From: Staphylococcus lloydii
Lineage (GTDB): Bacteria; Bacillota; Bacilli; Staphylococcales; Staphylococcaceae
Direction of reading: 5' to 3'
Assembly: GCF_015775975.1 (NCBI RefSeq)
Contig: NZ_CP064056.1
Coordinates: forward strand, 1,240,001 to 1,304,000
Length of the DNA stretch: 64,000 nt
The notes beneath the pieces are model-generated. The model did no database searches. It was given only the letters and a program-made list of their open reading frames with translations, and was not told the DNA's origin. The position numbers and the translations under genes were made by a program. Shown piece after piece: positions 21,039 to 32,139 of this stretch (position 1 is its first letter; each line of letters begins with the position of its first letter).

Positions 21039-21213
21039 AATTTTAACGTTAGGTGGCCTTAATAAGACAATGGATAAATCTCATAAGCAAATTTCAACTC
21101 AAACTTTAATAAATAACGCATGAGGTATGCCATTGTCCAACTTATTTTTAATATAGGCTGTTATATTTATTTGAAAAAGACATGCATACCTCTTAGAAAG
21201 CGAGGAATATGTT
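21039..21213 (+). promoter_or_regulatory. Probable attenuator leader of the ABC-F gene
   Basis: Three complementary sets are visible. GACAATGG (21066-21073) pairs with CCATTGTC (21130-21137), and flanking AATAAG with CTTATT extends it. GAGGTATGC (21122-21130) pairs with GCATACCTC (21184-21192). CCTC (21189-21192) can instead pair with GAGG (21202-21205), the Shine-Dalgarno of the ABC-F gene. The first two pairings are topologically exclusive, and the last two compete for the same CCTC. A 17-codon frame covers the first strand. This is the layout of drug-inducible attenuation in ribosome-protection genes. Confidence 0.6.
21070..21123 (+). CDS. Putative 17-residue leader peptide of the ABC-F gene
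   Basis: ATG 21070 to TGA 21121-21123 encodes MDKSHKQISTQTLINNA. AGGTGG (21051-21056) could serve as its ribosome binding site, although the 13-base spacing is longer than usual. The start codon lies in one arm of a leader hairpin and the stop overlaps another arm, so its translation would change the folding. Translation is inferred from position only. Confidence 0.5.
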   Translation: MDKSHKQISTQTLINNA

Positions 21214-22848
21214 ATGTCTTTTTATTATGCACAAAAACCATTTGAACCTTATGGGAAAGTACTTATCGAGCATGTGAATATAAGTATAGAAGATGGTGAA
21301 CATGTCGTTATTATTGGTAATAATGGTGTAGGAAAGACCTCATTATTAGAAAAAATCTATGCAACTTATAGCGACGAAGCTTATTATATGGAACAAGATT
21401 TAACCAACTATAGAGAGTTAACTGCAATGGACTATATCATTTCACTAAATCCTGTTTTGTATCAAATAAGAACGAAAATGTCAGATGACTTAAATGCTTT
21501 AGCCAAATATATAGAACTTGATGGTTATGGTTTTGAACAAAAAATAGTGACTCAAGCAAAACAATTTAAAATTACTGAAGATAGTTTAGCTAAACCACTT
21601 AAACAATTAAGCGGGGGCGAGCAAACAAGAATAGCTATTATAAGAGCTATATTATCGCGACAGACAATGTTATTACTCGATGAGCCGACAAATCACTTAG
21701 ACGATAATATGGTAAATGATTTATGCCGCTTTATTAATAACTCTACTCAAACCATTATTATGATTTCACATCACCGTGGCTTTATTAACAATGTTGCTAC
21801 ACATATTATAGACGTCAATAACAAAGGCACAACAAAATATGAAGGTAGTTATGATGATTATAAAGCAATTTCAGATTTAGCTATTAAATCTCAGAACAAT
21901 GCTTATATTAAGCAACAACAACAAATTAAACAGTTAGAAAAAAATATTCAACGCGTAAAACAATGGCATGCATCATCTAGTGCACAGACTAGTGTTAGAG
22001 ATCCAATAGGACAGAAAAAATTAAGTAAACTTATTAAACGTGCTAAAACTAAAGAAACACAAACACAGCATCTTATAGAAAATAAAAATGTAACAAAGCC
22101 TACTTCTAATAATATTGCACAAATTAAACTCAATAATGGTCAACAATTCAATAATAGAAATCTTTTCCAATTTCAACAAGTGTGTTATCAAAATGAACAA
22201 GGAACTATATTTGATCATGTCGATATTACAATGAAAAAGGGCGAAAATGTCTTATTAACAGGCCCAAATGGTAGTGGTAAATCTATGTTAGTAAAATTAA
22301 TCACAGGTCTTGTCCAACCAACAAGCGGTAAAATCAACATTTCACCGTCATTAGAAATCGCTTATTTTGACCAACAAAATTATAATTTGAATTTTGAACT
22401 CACACCAATGGAAATGTTATTAGAGCTACCTAATATGACACGTAGTAGTGCACAAACAATTCTCAATGCATTTAATTTTGACCATGATAGTTTATTTAAT
22501 AAAATAAGTAATCTGTCAATGGGTGAAAAGAGTAGATTACAATTTGTATTACTATATTTTGCACAACCGCATTTGCTTATATTAGATGAACCAACAAATT
22601 ATTTTGATATCCACACGCAAGAGTTAATTATGGAGATGCTAAAAGAGTTTGGTGGGCAAGTATTATTAATTACGCATGATGAATATTTAAAAAGTAAATT
22701 TGATGCGACTCAGTGGTATATTAAAAATCGTAAAATAATAAATTCAGCACTAAAGCCCAAATTAGATGACGATGTGGACAGTACATTGTCTCTATTAGAA
22801 GATTTTAAACATATAGATGAATTCGGTCATTATCAAACAGACGACTAG
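21214..22848 (+). CDS. Antibiotic-resistance-type ABC-F ATPase (Vga/Sal-like)
   Basis: A 544-residue soluble protein with two nucleotide-binding domains and no membrane segment. NBD1: Walker A GNNGVGKTS (35-43), signature LSGGEQTR, Walker B LLLDEPTNHLDD. NBD2: Walker A GPNGSGKS, signature LSMGEKSR, Walker B LILDEPTNYFD. The long charged inter-domain linker (IKQLEKNIQRVKQWHASSS onward) is the interdomain arm that reaches the peptidyl transferase centre. Length and layout resemble Vga(A) and especially Sal(A) of staphylococci, which protect ribosomes against lincosamides, pleuromutilins and streptogramin A. The exact class and resistance cannot be called by eye. Start ATG 21214 has GCGAGG upstream. 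Confidence 0.85.
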   Translation: MSFYYAQKPFEPYGKVLIEHVNISIEDGEHVVIIGNNGVGKTSLLEKIYATYSDEAYYMEQDLTNYRELTAMDYIISLNPVLYQIRTKMSDDLNALAKYIELDGYGFEQKIVTQAKQFKITEDSLAKPLKQLSGGEQTRIAIIRAILSRQTMLLLDEPTNHLDDNMVNDLCRFINNSTQTIIMISHHRGFINNVATHIIDVNNKGTTKYEGSYDDYKAISDLAIKSQNNAYIKQQQQIKQLEKNIQRVKQWHASSSAQTSVRDPIGQKKLSKLIKRAKTKETQTQHLIENKNVTKPTSNNIAQIKLNNGQQFNNRNLFQFQQVCYQNEQGTIFDHVDITMKKGENVLLTGPNGSGKSMLVKLITGLVQPTSGKINISPSLEIAYFDQQNYNLNFELTPMEMLLELPNMTRSSAQTILNAFNFDHDSLFNKISNLSMGEKSRLQFVLLYFAQPHLLILDEPTNYFDIHTQELIMEMLKEFGGQVLLITHDEYLKSKFDATQWYIKNRKIINSALKPKLDDDVDSTLSLLEDFKHIDEFGHYQTDD

Positions 22849-22912
22849 AAAAATTATAAACATGGTGCTATCATTGGACCATTGATAAAATTGTGAGGAG
22901 TGTCGAAAAGTC

Positions 22913-24052
22913 ATGGAAGTATATGCAGATAATGCTGCAACCACACCAGTTAAACAACCAGTAATTGATAAGATGATGGAACTCTATACTTTACATTTTG
23001 GGAATCCATCTTCAATTCATAGTATTGGTAGAGATGCACGTAAATATTTAGACGAATCACGCAGGGCTATTGCTCAAATGTTAGGTGCTAAGACAAACGA
23101 AGTTATTTTTACAAGCGGTGCCACAGAGTCTAATAATACGGCGATTAAAGGTATTGCTTATAAACATCAGCATAAAGGCAAACATCTTATTACATCAAAA
23201 ATAGAACATCATTCTGTATTGCATGTCTTTGAACAACTTGAAAACGAAGGATTCACTGTAACTTATCTTGATGTAGATGCTCAAGGAATTATCGACATTG
23301 AACAATTGAAAAATGCTATAAGCGATGACACAATTTTAGTATCAATTATGTTTGTTAATAACGAAGTGGGTACTGTGCAACCTATGTATGAAATAGATGA
23401 TATCGTCAAACACTCAAACGCATTATTTCATGTGGACGCTGTACAGGCGATAGGCCATTTGGATATAGATTTTAACGAATTTAGTATCGATTCTATGAGC
23501 ATTACGGCACATAAATTTGGTGGACCTAAAGGCATTGGCGTACTATTGGTTAAAGAAGGTACATTAATGCGTTATATGCAACTCGGTGGAGAACAAGAAA
23601 CCAAGCGTCGTGCTGGTACAGAGAATATACCTCAAATTGCAGGATTAACAGAAGCATTGAAGCTAGCTACAAATAATTTGGACGATAATAACGTACACTT
23701 AATGTCTTTAAAAAATTTGTTTATAGTTAAATTACAAGAAAGATCAGTGCCATTTGAAGTGAATGGTTCGATGGTAGATACGACAGGTCACGTAGTAAAT
23801 TTATATTTTCCGTTTATAGATGTTGAGACCATGTTAACTTTATTAGATTTGTCTAATATATATGTTTCTTCAGGTTCAGCATGTACTGCAGGTTCTACGA
23901 CACCTTCACATGTATTAGCGGCAATGTACGATGACGATGAAAGAGCAAAACATTCAGTAAGATTTAGTTTTAATGAATTAAATACTGAGGCAGAGATTAA
24001 ATATATAGCGATGGAAATTCACAAAATCTATCATAAATTTAAGGAGGAATAA
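22913..24052 (+). CDS. Cysteine desulfurase (IscS/NifS type, partner of MnmA)
   Basis: A 379-residue PLP enzyme of class V aminotransferase fold that takes sulfur from cysteine. The PLP lysine is in ITAHKFGGPKG near 201, and the catalytic cysteine is C324 in SSGSACTAGS, in a loop of the IscS type. Its position 3 bases before mnmA matches Bacillus yrvO, whose product feeds sulfur directly to MnmA for 2-thiouridine. GTGAGGAG precedes ATG 22913. Confidence 0.94.
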   Translation: MEVYADNAATTPVKQPVIDKMMELYTLHFGNPSSIHSIGRDARKYLDESRRAIAQMLGAKTNEVIFTSGATESNNTAIKGIAYKHQHKGKHLITSKIEHHSVLHVFEQLENEGFTVTYLDVDAQGIIDIEQLKNAISDDTILVSIMFVNNEVGTVQPMYEIDDIVKHSNALFHVDAVQAIGHLDIDFNEFSIDSMSITAHKFGGPKGIGVLLVKEGTLMRYMQLGGEQETKRRAGTENIPQIAGLTEALKLATNNLDDNNVHLMSLKNLFIVKLQERSVPFEVNGSMVDTTGHVVNLYFPFIDVETMLTLLDLSNIYVSSGSACTAGSTTPSHVLAAMYDDDERAKHSVRFSFNELNTEAEIKYIAMEIHKIYHKFKEE

Positions 24053-24055
24053 TAG

Positions 24056-25168
<1,113 letters not shown>

Positions 25169-25184
25169 TAGAAAATTCCAAAAT

Positions 25185-25284
25185 AGAGATTGAGAAGTAA
25201 ATGTTTACTAAATTCATTCAAGTAATGCTTGTAATATGCACCCATTATTTGAATGAAACATATTATTTCTCATTCTCTTTTTTT
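25185..25284 (+). terminator. Exceptionally long hairpin terminator after mnmA
   Basis: A stem of about 100 bases in two stacked parts. Outer: AGAGATTGAGAAGTAA (from 25185) with the reverse complement ending CTCATTCTCT at about 25278. Inner: TTCATTCAAGTAATG with CATTATTTGAATGAA, and a 15-base loop. A T-run follows. It ends the desulfurase-mnmA transcript; the length is far above that of a usual terminator. Confidence 0.8.
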
Positions 25285-25348
25285 GTTTAAACTACATTAC
25301 TTTTTTAATATAATGTTATACTAAGCTATTAGAAATGAGGTATTGAGC

Positions 25349-26026
25349 ATGGAACAAGAAGAAATTTATAATTATATAAAACAAGGGCAAAATGATAAGG
25401 CATTACAAGCTTTATTTGATAATATAGAAAATAACCCCCAAGAAATTGAAAATTACATAAATTCTGGTATTTTAATAGCAGAAGCAGGCGAAATTGAACA
25501 CGCAGAAACATTTTTCCAAAAAGCGTTAACAATTGATGCCGAAAACGGTGCAGTTTATTATAATTTAGCAAATGTTTATTATAATGAAGGACGTTTTAAT
25601 GAGGCAATAAAGTTATATCAAACTGCGTTACAACATGCCAAAGATGGTTTAGTTGATAAAATTGACGCAAATTATATGATAGGGATGTCATTTAATCAAC
25701 TCGAATCATTTAAACAAGCGATGCCATTTTTAATGACGGCAGCTGAAGCGGATGACCGACAAGATGTAGAAGTTCAATTCCAATACGGGTTGGTATTATG
25801 TCATTTAGAAATGTATGACCAAGCTATTGAGCAATTAAATTATGTATTAACATTGGATAAGGAACATGTTGATGCGCTTTATAATTTAGGTTTAGCTACA
25901 TATATGAGTACTGAAAATGTTGACGATGCTTTATATTACTTTAATAAAGCGGTAGCTATCAATCCAGAACACCATATGAGTCAACATGCTATAGCAACTT
26001 TTAAATCTATTCAAGAGGAGGAATAA
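25349..26026 (+). CDS. Tetratricopeptide repeat protein
   Basis: A 225-residue protein made almost wholly of TPR units, seen as repeated patterns such as AETFFQKALTIDAENGAVYYNLANVYYNEGRFNEAIKLYQTAL and DALYYFNKAVAINPEHH (first one is quoted only by its positions, about 55-97). TPR domains mediate protein contacts; the partner is unknown. ATG 25349 has AATGAGG at 25334-25340; an in-frame TTG 6 bases earlier is too close to that site. It lies 4 bases from recD2 and is conserved beside it in staphylococci. Confidence 0.85.
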   Translation: MEQEEIYNYIKQGQNDKALQALFDNIENNPQEIENYINSGILIAEAGEIEHAETFFQKALTIDAENGAVYYNLANVYYNEGRFNEAIKLYQTALQHAKDGLVDKIDANYMIGMSFNQLESFKQAMPFLMTAAEADDRQDVEVQFQYGLVLCHLEMYDQAIEQLNYVLTLDKEHVDALYNLGLATYMSTENVDDALYYFNKAVAINPEHHMSQHAIATFKSIQEEE

Positions 26027-26030
26027 CGAC

Positions 26031-28427
26031 ATGGCTGATTCTACACTGTTTAACTATTCAATGGTTAAAGGCACGGTTGATGCAATACTTTTTCAAAATA
26101 AAGACAACTTCTATACCGTGTTAAAAGTCGATACAATTGAATCAAATGAAACCTTTGATAGTATGCCAACAGTCGTAGGATTTTTCCCTGAAGTTGTTGA
26201 AGGTGATGTATATACTTTCAAAGGACAAGTTGCTACCCATCCGAAGTATGGGAAACAATTAAAGGCCGAAACATTCGAAAAAGAATTGCCGCAAACAAAA
26301 GAAGCCATCGTCAGTTATCTTTCTAGCGGTTTATTTAAAGGTATAGGTAAAAAGACTGCACAAAGTATCGTCAACACCTTAGGTGAAAATACAATTTCAG
26401 ATATTTTAAACGATGCTACAGTACTTGAAAAAGTGCCTGGATTACCTAAGAAAAAGCAACAACAAATTGCCGAACAAATCGCGAGTAATCAAGAAACTGA
26501 ACGTATTATTATTCGATTACATGATTTAGGCTTTGGTCCTAAATTAGCCATGAATATTTATCAAACATATCTTGGCGAAACGTTAAATGTAATTGAAAAA
26601 AGTCCGTATCAACTTGTTTATGATGTAAAAGGTATTGGTTTTAATAAAGCAGACATATTAGCTAAAAATATAGGCATTCAATATAATGATCCAGAACGTA
26701 TTAAAGCAGGTATTTTATATCAATTAGAAGAAGAGTGTATTAAACAAGGACATACTTATTTGCCAAGTCAATTTTTAATAGATAATGTACAAGATATGTT
26801 ATCAAATCCACCAGCAGAAGAAATAGAAAGAAATCAAATTGAAGCACAAATTGAGCAACTCGTTAATGATACTAAATTAATACAAAAAGAGGACCAGTTT
26901 GCAATTCCAAGTTTGTATTACTCAGAAATTAAAAGTGTACAAAATCTCTATCGTAATTTTACGTATACGAAGAAATTAAAAGATATGGAAACTTCGGAAC
27001 TATTGTTAGAAATTGGAGATATTGAAGATAAAAACAACGTCAGCTATGCCGAATCACAAAGAGAAGCTTTACAAACAGCGATGAATTCTAAAGTGATGTT
27101 ATTAACTGGAGGACCTGGTACTGGTAAAACCACTGTTATTAAAGGCATTGTAGAATTATATGCTGAAATTCATGGTTTATCTTTAGATTACGATGATTAT
27201 AAGGAAGATGATTACCCAATTGTATTAGGCGCACCAACAGGTAGAGCTTCTAAAAGATTATCTGAATCAACAGACTTAGAAGCAATGACGATTCATCGGT
27301 TAATTGGGTGGAATCAAGATACACAACCAGAAGATATATTAGATAATGAAATTAATGCAAAATTAATCATTATAGATGAGATGTCTATGGTAGATACGTG
27401 GTTATTCCATCAATTTATGAGTGCCGTTCCTATAGATGCACAAGTTATTTTAGTTGGAGATGAAGACCAATTACCTTCAGTGGGTCCTGGACAAGTTTTT
27501 AAAGATTTAATTGATTCTAAAGTAATTCCAAGAGTTAATCTTACTGAAGTTTATCGTCAACAAGAAGGTTCTAGTATTATAGAGTTGGCACATCGCATTA
27601 AATTAAATCAAAAGGTCGACATTACGCAACGTTTTCATGATAGAAACTTTATAAATTGTTCTACGGAACAAATTCCTGAAGTCGTTGACAAAGTAGTTAA
27701 TAGTGCAGTTTCAAAAGGGTATGATATGAGTGATATCCAAGTATTAGCACCTATGTATAAAGGGTCAGCAGGCATAAAAAAATTAAATTCTGTATTACAA
27801 GGTATCTTGAATCCTAAGGAAAAAGATACAAGGGAAATCGAATTTGGTGAAGTATTATTTCGTAAAGGCGATAAAGTTTTACAACTGGTCAATCGCCCTA
27901 ACGATAATATCTTTAATGGTGATATTGGCGTTATAGTTGGCATATTTTGGGCAAAAGAAAATGCTTTAGACAAAGATGTCGTAATTGTAGATTTTGAAGG
28001 CAATGAAATCACCTTTACTAGACAAGATTTAATGGAACTCACACATGCCTATTGCACGTCTATCCATAAATCTCAAGGTTCGGAATTTCCGATTGTCATT
28101 ATGCCTATGGTCAAACAATATTATAGAATGTTACAGAAGCCTATCCTATATACTGGTTTAACACGAGCCAAACAGTCTTTAGTATTTTTAGGCGATCCAC
28201 AAGCCTTTGATTTAGGTTTGAAAACGAATGGGCAAGTTAGAATGACTCAACTCTGTGCTTTATTACAAGCATACTTTAAAAATGACGAAACTGATTTGCA
28301 AACGAACGAAGAACAGATTAATAGTAGTTTTGATGCTTCAATAGAATTAAGCGAAACTACAATTTACAAAATAGACCCCATGATTAATATGGGGCAAATG
28401 TCACCTTATGACTTCGTTAATGATTGA
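26031..28427 (+). CDS. recD2: SF1B DNA helicase RecD2
   Basis: A 798-residue 5'-3' helicase of the RecD2 (YrrC) type that acts outside RecBCD. The long N-terminal part has helix-hairpin-helix units (GLFKGIGKKTAQSIV, VPGLPKKKQQQIAEQI). The motor has Walker A LTGGPGTGKTT, motif II IIDEMSMVD, GDEDQLPSVGPG, and the C-terminal TSIHKSQGSEF and LYTGLTRAK motifs. In Bacillus it influences replication forks and mismatch repair. GAGGAGG precedes ATG 26031, close behind the TPR gene. Confidence 0.95.
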   Translation: MADSTLFNYSMVKGTVDAILFQNKDNFYTVLKVDTIESNETFDSMPTVVGFFPEVVEGDVYTFKGQVATHPKYGKQLKAETFEKELPQTKEAIVSYLSSGLFKGIGKKTAQSIVNTLGENTISDILNDATVLEKVPGLPKKKQQQIAEQIASNQETERIIIRLHDLGFGPKLAMNIYQTYLGETLNVIEKSPYQLVYDVKGIGFNKADILAKNIGIQYNDPERIKAGILYQLEEECIKQGHTYLPSQFLIDNVQDMLSNPPAEEIERNQIEAQIEQLVNDTKLIQKEDQFAIPSLYYSEIKSVQNLYRNFTYTKKLKDMETSELLLEIGDIEDKNNVSYAESQREALQTAMNSKVMLLTGGPGTGKTTVIKGIVELYAEIHGLSLDYDDYKEDDYPIVLGAPTGRASKRLSESTDLEAMTIHRLIGWNQDTQPEDILDNEINAKLIIIDEMSMVDTWLFHQFMSAVPIDAQVILVGDEDQLPSVGPGQVFKDLIDSKVIPRVNLTEVYRQQEGSSIIELAHRIKLNQKVDITQRFHDRNFINCSTEQIPEVVDKVVNSAVSKGYDMSDIQVLAPMYKGSAGIKKLNSVLQGILNPKEKDTREIEFGEVLFRKGDKVLQLVNRPNDNIFNGDIGVIVGIFWAKENALDKDVVIVDFEGNEITFTRQDLMELTHAYCTSIHKSQGSEFPIVIMPMVKQYYRMLQKPILYTGLTRAKQSLVFLGDPQAFDLGLKTNGQVRMTQLCALLQAYFKNDETDLQTNEEQINSSFDASIELSETTIYKIDPMINMGQMSPYDFVND

Positions 28428-28467
28428 CACGGAGTTAGAAAATAAATACAATATATTTAAAGTTTAA

Positions 28468-28681
28468 AAGAAGATGAGTAAATATCTCAGGACATAAAGA
28501 GATGTACTGGTTGGTGAAAAGTACAGCTTGAGCTATTGAACGCTACTTCGTGTCATTATTAATAAATACTTAATTGAGTGATAAACAAGATAGAATGTTT
28601 AGGTATAACATTATTGTTTTGTTTATAACTAGGGTGGTACCGCGAATTGTTCGTCCCTTATATAGAGGATGAACTTTTTTT
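28468..28681 (+). promoter_or_regulatory. T-box riboswitch upstream of alaS
   Basis: The core AGGGTGGTACCGCG is canonical at 28631-28644. Stem I carries AGAGA, a GGTTGGTGA distal loop and the specifier region TTGAACGCTAC with the Ala codon GCT at 28542-28544. The tRNA-end pairing base T28638 fits A73 of tRNA-Ala. The terminator GTTCGTCC (28649-28656) with GGATGAAC (28667-28674) runs into T7. Uncharged tRNA-Ala should raise alaS expression. Confidence 0.93.
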
Positions 28682-28732
28682 GTGCGCAAAATTATTTATA
28701 AATGATGTATGTATTAAATTGGAGGGTTATTA

Positions 28733-31363
28733 ATGAAAAATTTAAAAGCAAGTGAGATTAGACAAGGTTTTATAGATTTCTTCGTAGAAAAAGGACATAT
28801 GGTAGAGCCTTCTGCACCACTCGTTCCTATCGATGATGATTCATTATTATGGATTAACTCTGGAGTTGCAACATTAAAAAAATATTTCGATGGTCGTGAA
28901 ACGCCAAGAAAACCTAGAATTGTAAATTCACAAAAAGCTATTCGTACGAATGACATTGAAAATGTTGGTTTCACTGCACGTCACCACACATTCTTCGAAA
29001 TGTTAGGTAATTTTTCTATCGGTGACTATTTCAAAAAAGAAGCAATTGAATATGCTTGGGAATTTTTAACTAGTGATAAATGGATGGGTATGGAACCAAG
29101 CAAACTATATGTAACGATACATCCTGAGGATACTGAGGCTTATAAATTATGGCATGAAGATATTGGACTTGAAGAAAGTCGCATTATTCGAATTGAAGGT
29201 AACTTTTGGGATATAGGTGAGGGACCTTCTGGGCCAAACACTGAAATATTTTATGATCGCGGAGACGAATATGGTCAAGAAGACCCACCAGAAGAAATGT
29301 ATCCAGGCGGTGAAAACGAACGTTATTTAGAAGTATGGAACTTAGTGTTTAGTGAATTTAATCATAATAAAGACCATACTTATACGCCACTACCAAATAA
29401 AAATATTGATACAGGCATGGGTCTTGAAAGAATGGCGTCCGTTGCGCAAGATGTACGTACTAACTATGAGACAGATTTATTTATGCCTATTATTGAAGAA
29501 GTAGAAAAAATTTCTGGCAAAAAATATTTAACTAATAATGAATACGATGTTGCGTTTAAAGTTATTTCAGACCATATTAGAACAATCTCATTTGCTATTG
29601 CTGATGGCGCATTGCCAGCAAACGAAGGGCGTGGCTATGTATTACGTAGATTATTACGTAGAGCCGTACGTTTTAGCCAGTCATTAGACATTAATGAACC
29701 TTTCTTATATCAATTAGTTGATATCGTTGCGGAAATTATGGAACCATACTACCCAAACGTCAAAGAAAAAGCACAGTTTATACAACGTGTAATTAAATCA
29801 GAAGAAGAAAGATTCCATGAAACATTACAAGAAGGATTAGCTATTTTAAATACACTGATACAAAAAGCTAAAGATGGCGATAAAACTATTGCTGGTGAAG
29901 ATGCATTTAAGCTTTACGATACTTATGGTTTCCCAGTCGAGTTAACTGAAGAATTTGCTCAACAAGAAGGGTTATCAATAGATATGGAAACATTCGAAGT
30001 AGAAATGCAAAAGCAAAGAGATCGTGCACGTCAAGCTCGTCAAAGTGGACAATCTATGCAAATCCAAAGTGATGTCTTAAAACAAATTAATACTGACAGT
30101 ACGTTTGTTGGATATGACCAAATGTCAGCTGATTCTACAATAACTGATATTATTAAAGATGGTGAGCTAGTTACTACAGTAGAAGCTGGAGACGAAATTA
30201 GCCTTATCCTAAAAGAAACACCTTTCTATGCTGTTAGTGGTGGACAAGTTGCCGATAAGGGTACAATTAGTAATGATAGCTTTGAAATCTATGTAGAAGA
30301 AGTAACTAAAGCACCAAACGGTCAAAACTTACACACAGGAAAAGTACAATTTGGTAAGGTAACTACAGGCGCTGAAGTTACAGCCGTAGTAAATCAAAAT
30401 GAACGACAATCAATTAAGAAAAATCACAGTGCGACACATTTATTGCATGCCGCATTGAAAGAAATCTTAGGAGATCATGTTAACCAAGCAGGTTCATTAG
30501 TAGAACCAGACAGATTACGTTTTGACTTTTCACATTTTGGTCCATTATCTGAAGAGGAAATCGAAATTGTTGAACGTCGTGTAAATGAAGAAATATGGAA
30601 TAATATTTCAGTCTCTATAAAAGAGATGTCTATTGACGAAGCTAAAAAAATGGGTGCTATGGCACTATTTGGTGAAAAATACGGTGATGTTGTAAGAGTT
30701 GTCGACATGTCTCCATATTCAATAGAATTATGTGGTGGTATCCATGTAAACAATACTTCAGAAATCGGTTTATTCAAAATTGTAAGTGAATCAGGTACAG
30801 GTGCTGGTGTACGTAGAATTGAAGCGCTAACTGGTAAATCAGCATTACTATACTTAGAAACAATTCAGAATCATTTCAAACAATTGAAAAAGCAAATTAA
30901 AGTAAAAGATGATGATCAAGTATTAGATAAAGTTGTACAAATGCAAAATGATGAGAAATCATTAAACAGACAGTTAGAACAACGAAGTAAAGAAATTACA
31001 GCACTGAAAATGGGCGACATTAAAGACCAAGTCGAAGAAATTAATGGCTTAAATGTCTTAGCTACTGAAGTAGAAGTAGATAATGCTAATGCGATCCGTG
31101 AAACAATGGATGATTTCAAATCAAAATTACAAGATACTGTTATTATTTTAATCAGCAAAGTAGGAGATAAAGTATCACTTATTGCTACAGTACCAAAATC
31201 ATTAACTGATAAAGTAAAAGCTGGAGATATTATAAAAGAAATGGCTCCAGTGGTTGGTGGTAAAGGTGGCGGCCGACCTGACATGGCTCAAGGTGGCGGT
31301 ACACAACCTGAAAACATAACAGAATCTTTACGTTTTATTAAAAATTACATTAAATCATTGTAA
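28733..31363 (+). CDS. alaS: Alanine-tRNA ligase
   Basis: An 876-residue class II AlaRS with all domains. The aminoacylation core has [19 protein letters not shown] and DTGMGLERM. The editing domain has [12 protein letters not shown] (HxxxH) and [14 protein letters not shown] coiled-coil and C-Ala domain ending with [15 protein letters not shown] completes it. GGAGGG precedes ATG 28733. Transcription depends on the T-box leader. Confidence 0.97.
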   Translation: MKNLKASEIRQGFIDFFVEKGHMVEPSAPLVPIDDDSLLWINSGVATLKKYFDGRETPRKPRIVNSQKAIRTNDIENVGFTARHHTFFEMLGNFSIGDYFKKEAIEYAWEFLTSDKWMGMEPSKLYVTIHPEDTEAYKLWHEDIGLEESRIIRIEGNFWDIGEGPSGPNTEIFYDRGDEYGQEDPPEEMYPGGENERYLEVWNLVFSEFNHNKDHTYTPLPNKNIDTGMGLERMASVAQDVRTNYETDLFMPIIEEVEKISGKKYLTNNEYDVAFKVISDHIRTISFAIADGALPANEGRGYVLRRLLRRAVRFSQSLDINEPFLYQLVDIVAEIMEPYYPNVKEKAQFIQRVIKSEEERFHETLQEGLAILNTLIQKAKDGDKTIAGEDAFKLYDTYGFPVELTEEFAQQEGLSIDMETFEVEMQKQRDRARQARQSGQSMQIQSDVLKQINTDSTFVGYDQMSADSTITDIIKDGELVTTVEAGDEISLILKETPFYAVSGGQVADKGTISNDSFEIYVEEVTKAPNGQNLHTGKVQFGKVTTGAEVTAVVNQNERQSIKKNHSATHLLHAALKEILGDHVNQAGSLVEPDRLRFDFSHFGPLSEEEIEIVERRVNEEIWNNISVSIKEMSIDEAKKMGAMALFGEKYGDVVRVVDMSPYSIELCGGIHVNNTSEIGLFKIVSESGTGAGVRRIEALTGKSALLYLETIQNHFKQLKKQIKVKDDDQVLDKVVQMQNDEKSLNRQLEQRSKEITALKMGDIKDQVEEINGLNVLATEVEVDNANAIRETMDDFKSKLQDTVIILISKVGDKVSLIATVPKSLTDKVKAGDIIKEMAPVVGGKGGGRPDMAQGGGTQPENITESLRFIKNYIKSL

Positions 31364-31428
31364 CTTGAAGAAAGAGTAAGTTAAAATAGTATTGTACATT
31401 TTTTACTATATTTGAAGGAGTGTTTGAT

Positions 31429-31692
31429 GTGGAAAACTTAGATAAAACTATGAAGTTTAATTATGATGAAGTGCCTAAGAAAGATGTCAGAACAGTGTTA
31501 TTAAATGTATATAACACATTAGAAGAACGTGGTTACAATCCTGTAAACCAAATCGTAGGATATTTACTTTCAGGTGATCCTGCATACATCCCAAGACACA
31601 ACGATGCGAGAAACCAAATTAGACATATCGATAGAGATGACATTATGGAAGAATTAGTCTCAAATTATCTTCAAGATAGTACGAAAGAATAA
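31429..31692 (+). CDS. ireB: IreB family regulatory phosphoprotein (UPF0297)
   Basis: An 87-residue protein with [10 protein letters not shown] at the N-terminus and [29 protein letters not shown]. In Enterococcus IreB is phosphorylated on N-terminal threonines by the Ser/Thr kinase IreK and limits cephalosporin resistance; one such threonine is kept here. AAGGAG (31415-31420) favours GTG 31429 over the in-frame GTG at 31420. It forms a tight unit with ruvX and the DUF1292 gene. Confidence 0.88.
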   Translation: MENLDKTMKFNYDEVPKKDVRTVLLNVYNTLEERGYNPVNQIVGYLLSGDPAYIPRHNDARNQIRHIDRDDIMEELVSNYLQDSTKE

Positions 31693-31694
31693 TT

Positions 31695-32123
31695 ATGCTA
31701 ACAAAAAAAATAATGGGTCTTGATGTAGGAAGTAAAACTGTTGGTATTGCCATTAGTGATTTAATGGGTTGGACTGCACAAGGCTTAGACACACTCCGAA
31801 TCAATGAAAATGAAAATGAGCTTGGAATTGATAAGCTTGTACAAATAGTAAAAAAAGAAAACGTAGGCACAGTTGTTATTGGATTACCAAAAAATATGAA
31901 TAATTCTATTGGATTTCGAGGGGAAGCTTCGTTACAATACAAAGAACAGCTTCAAGAAGCTTTACCCTCACTTGAAATAATCATGTGGGATGAACGTCTT
32001 AGCACAATGGCTGCAGAACGTTCTTTGCTAGAGGCTGATGTATCTAGGCAAAAAAGAAAAAAAGTTATCGATAAGATGGCTGCAGTATTTATCTTGCAAG
32101 GTTACTTGGATTCAATTCAATAA
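31695..32123 (+). CDS. ruvX: Putative pre-16S rRNA nuclease / Holliday junction resolvase-like YqgF
   Basis: A 142-residue RNase H-fold protein. [15 protein letters not shown] holds the first catalytic aspartate, GLPKNMNN follows, and [24 protein letters not shown] plus [18 protein letters not shown] are the usual C-terminal motifs. The E. coli homolog processes the 5' end of 16S rRNA. It starts 2 bases after the ireB stop. Confidence 0.92.
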   Translation: MLTKKIMGLDVGSKTVGIAISDLMGWTAQGLDTLRINENENELGIDKLVQIVKKENVGTVVIGLPKNMNNSIGFRGEASLQYKEQLQEALPSLEIIMWDERLSTMAAERSLLEADVSRQKRKKVIDKMAAVFILQGYLDSIQ

Positions 32124-32139
32124 AAAGGAGAAATTTAAG

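Noticed and set aside
27635-28042. 135-codon reverse frame
   Set aside because: It is antisense to the recD2 helicase motifs, with no independent support.
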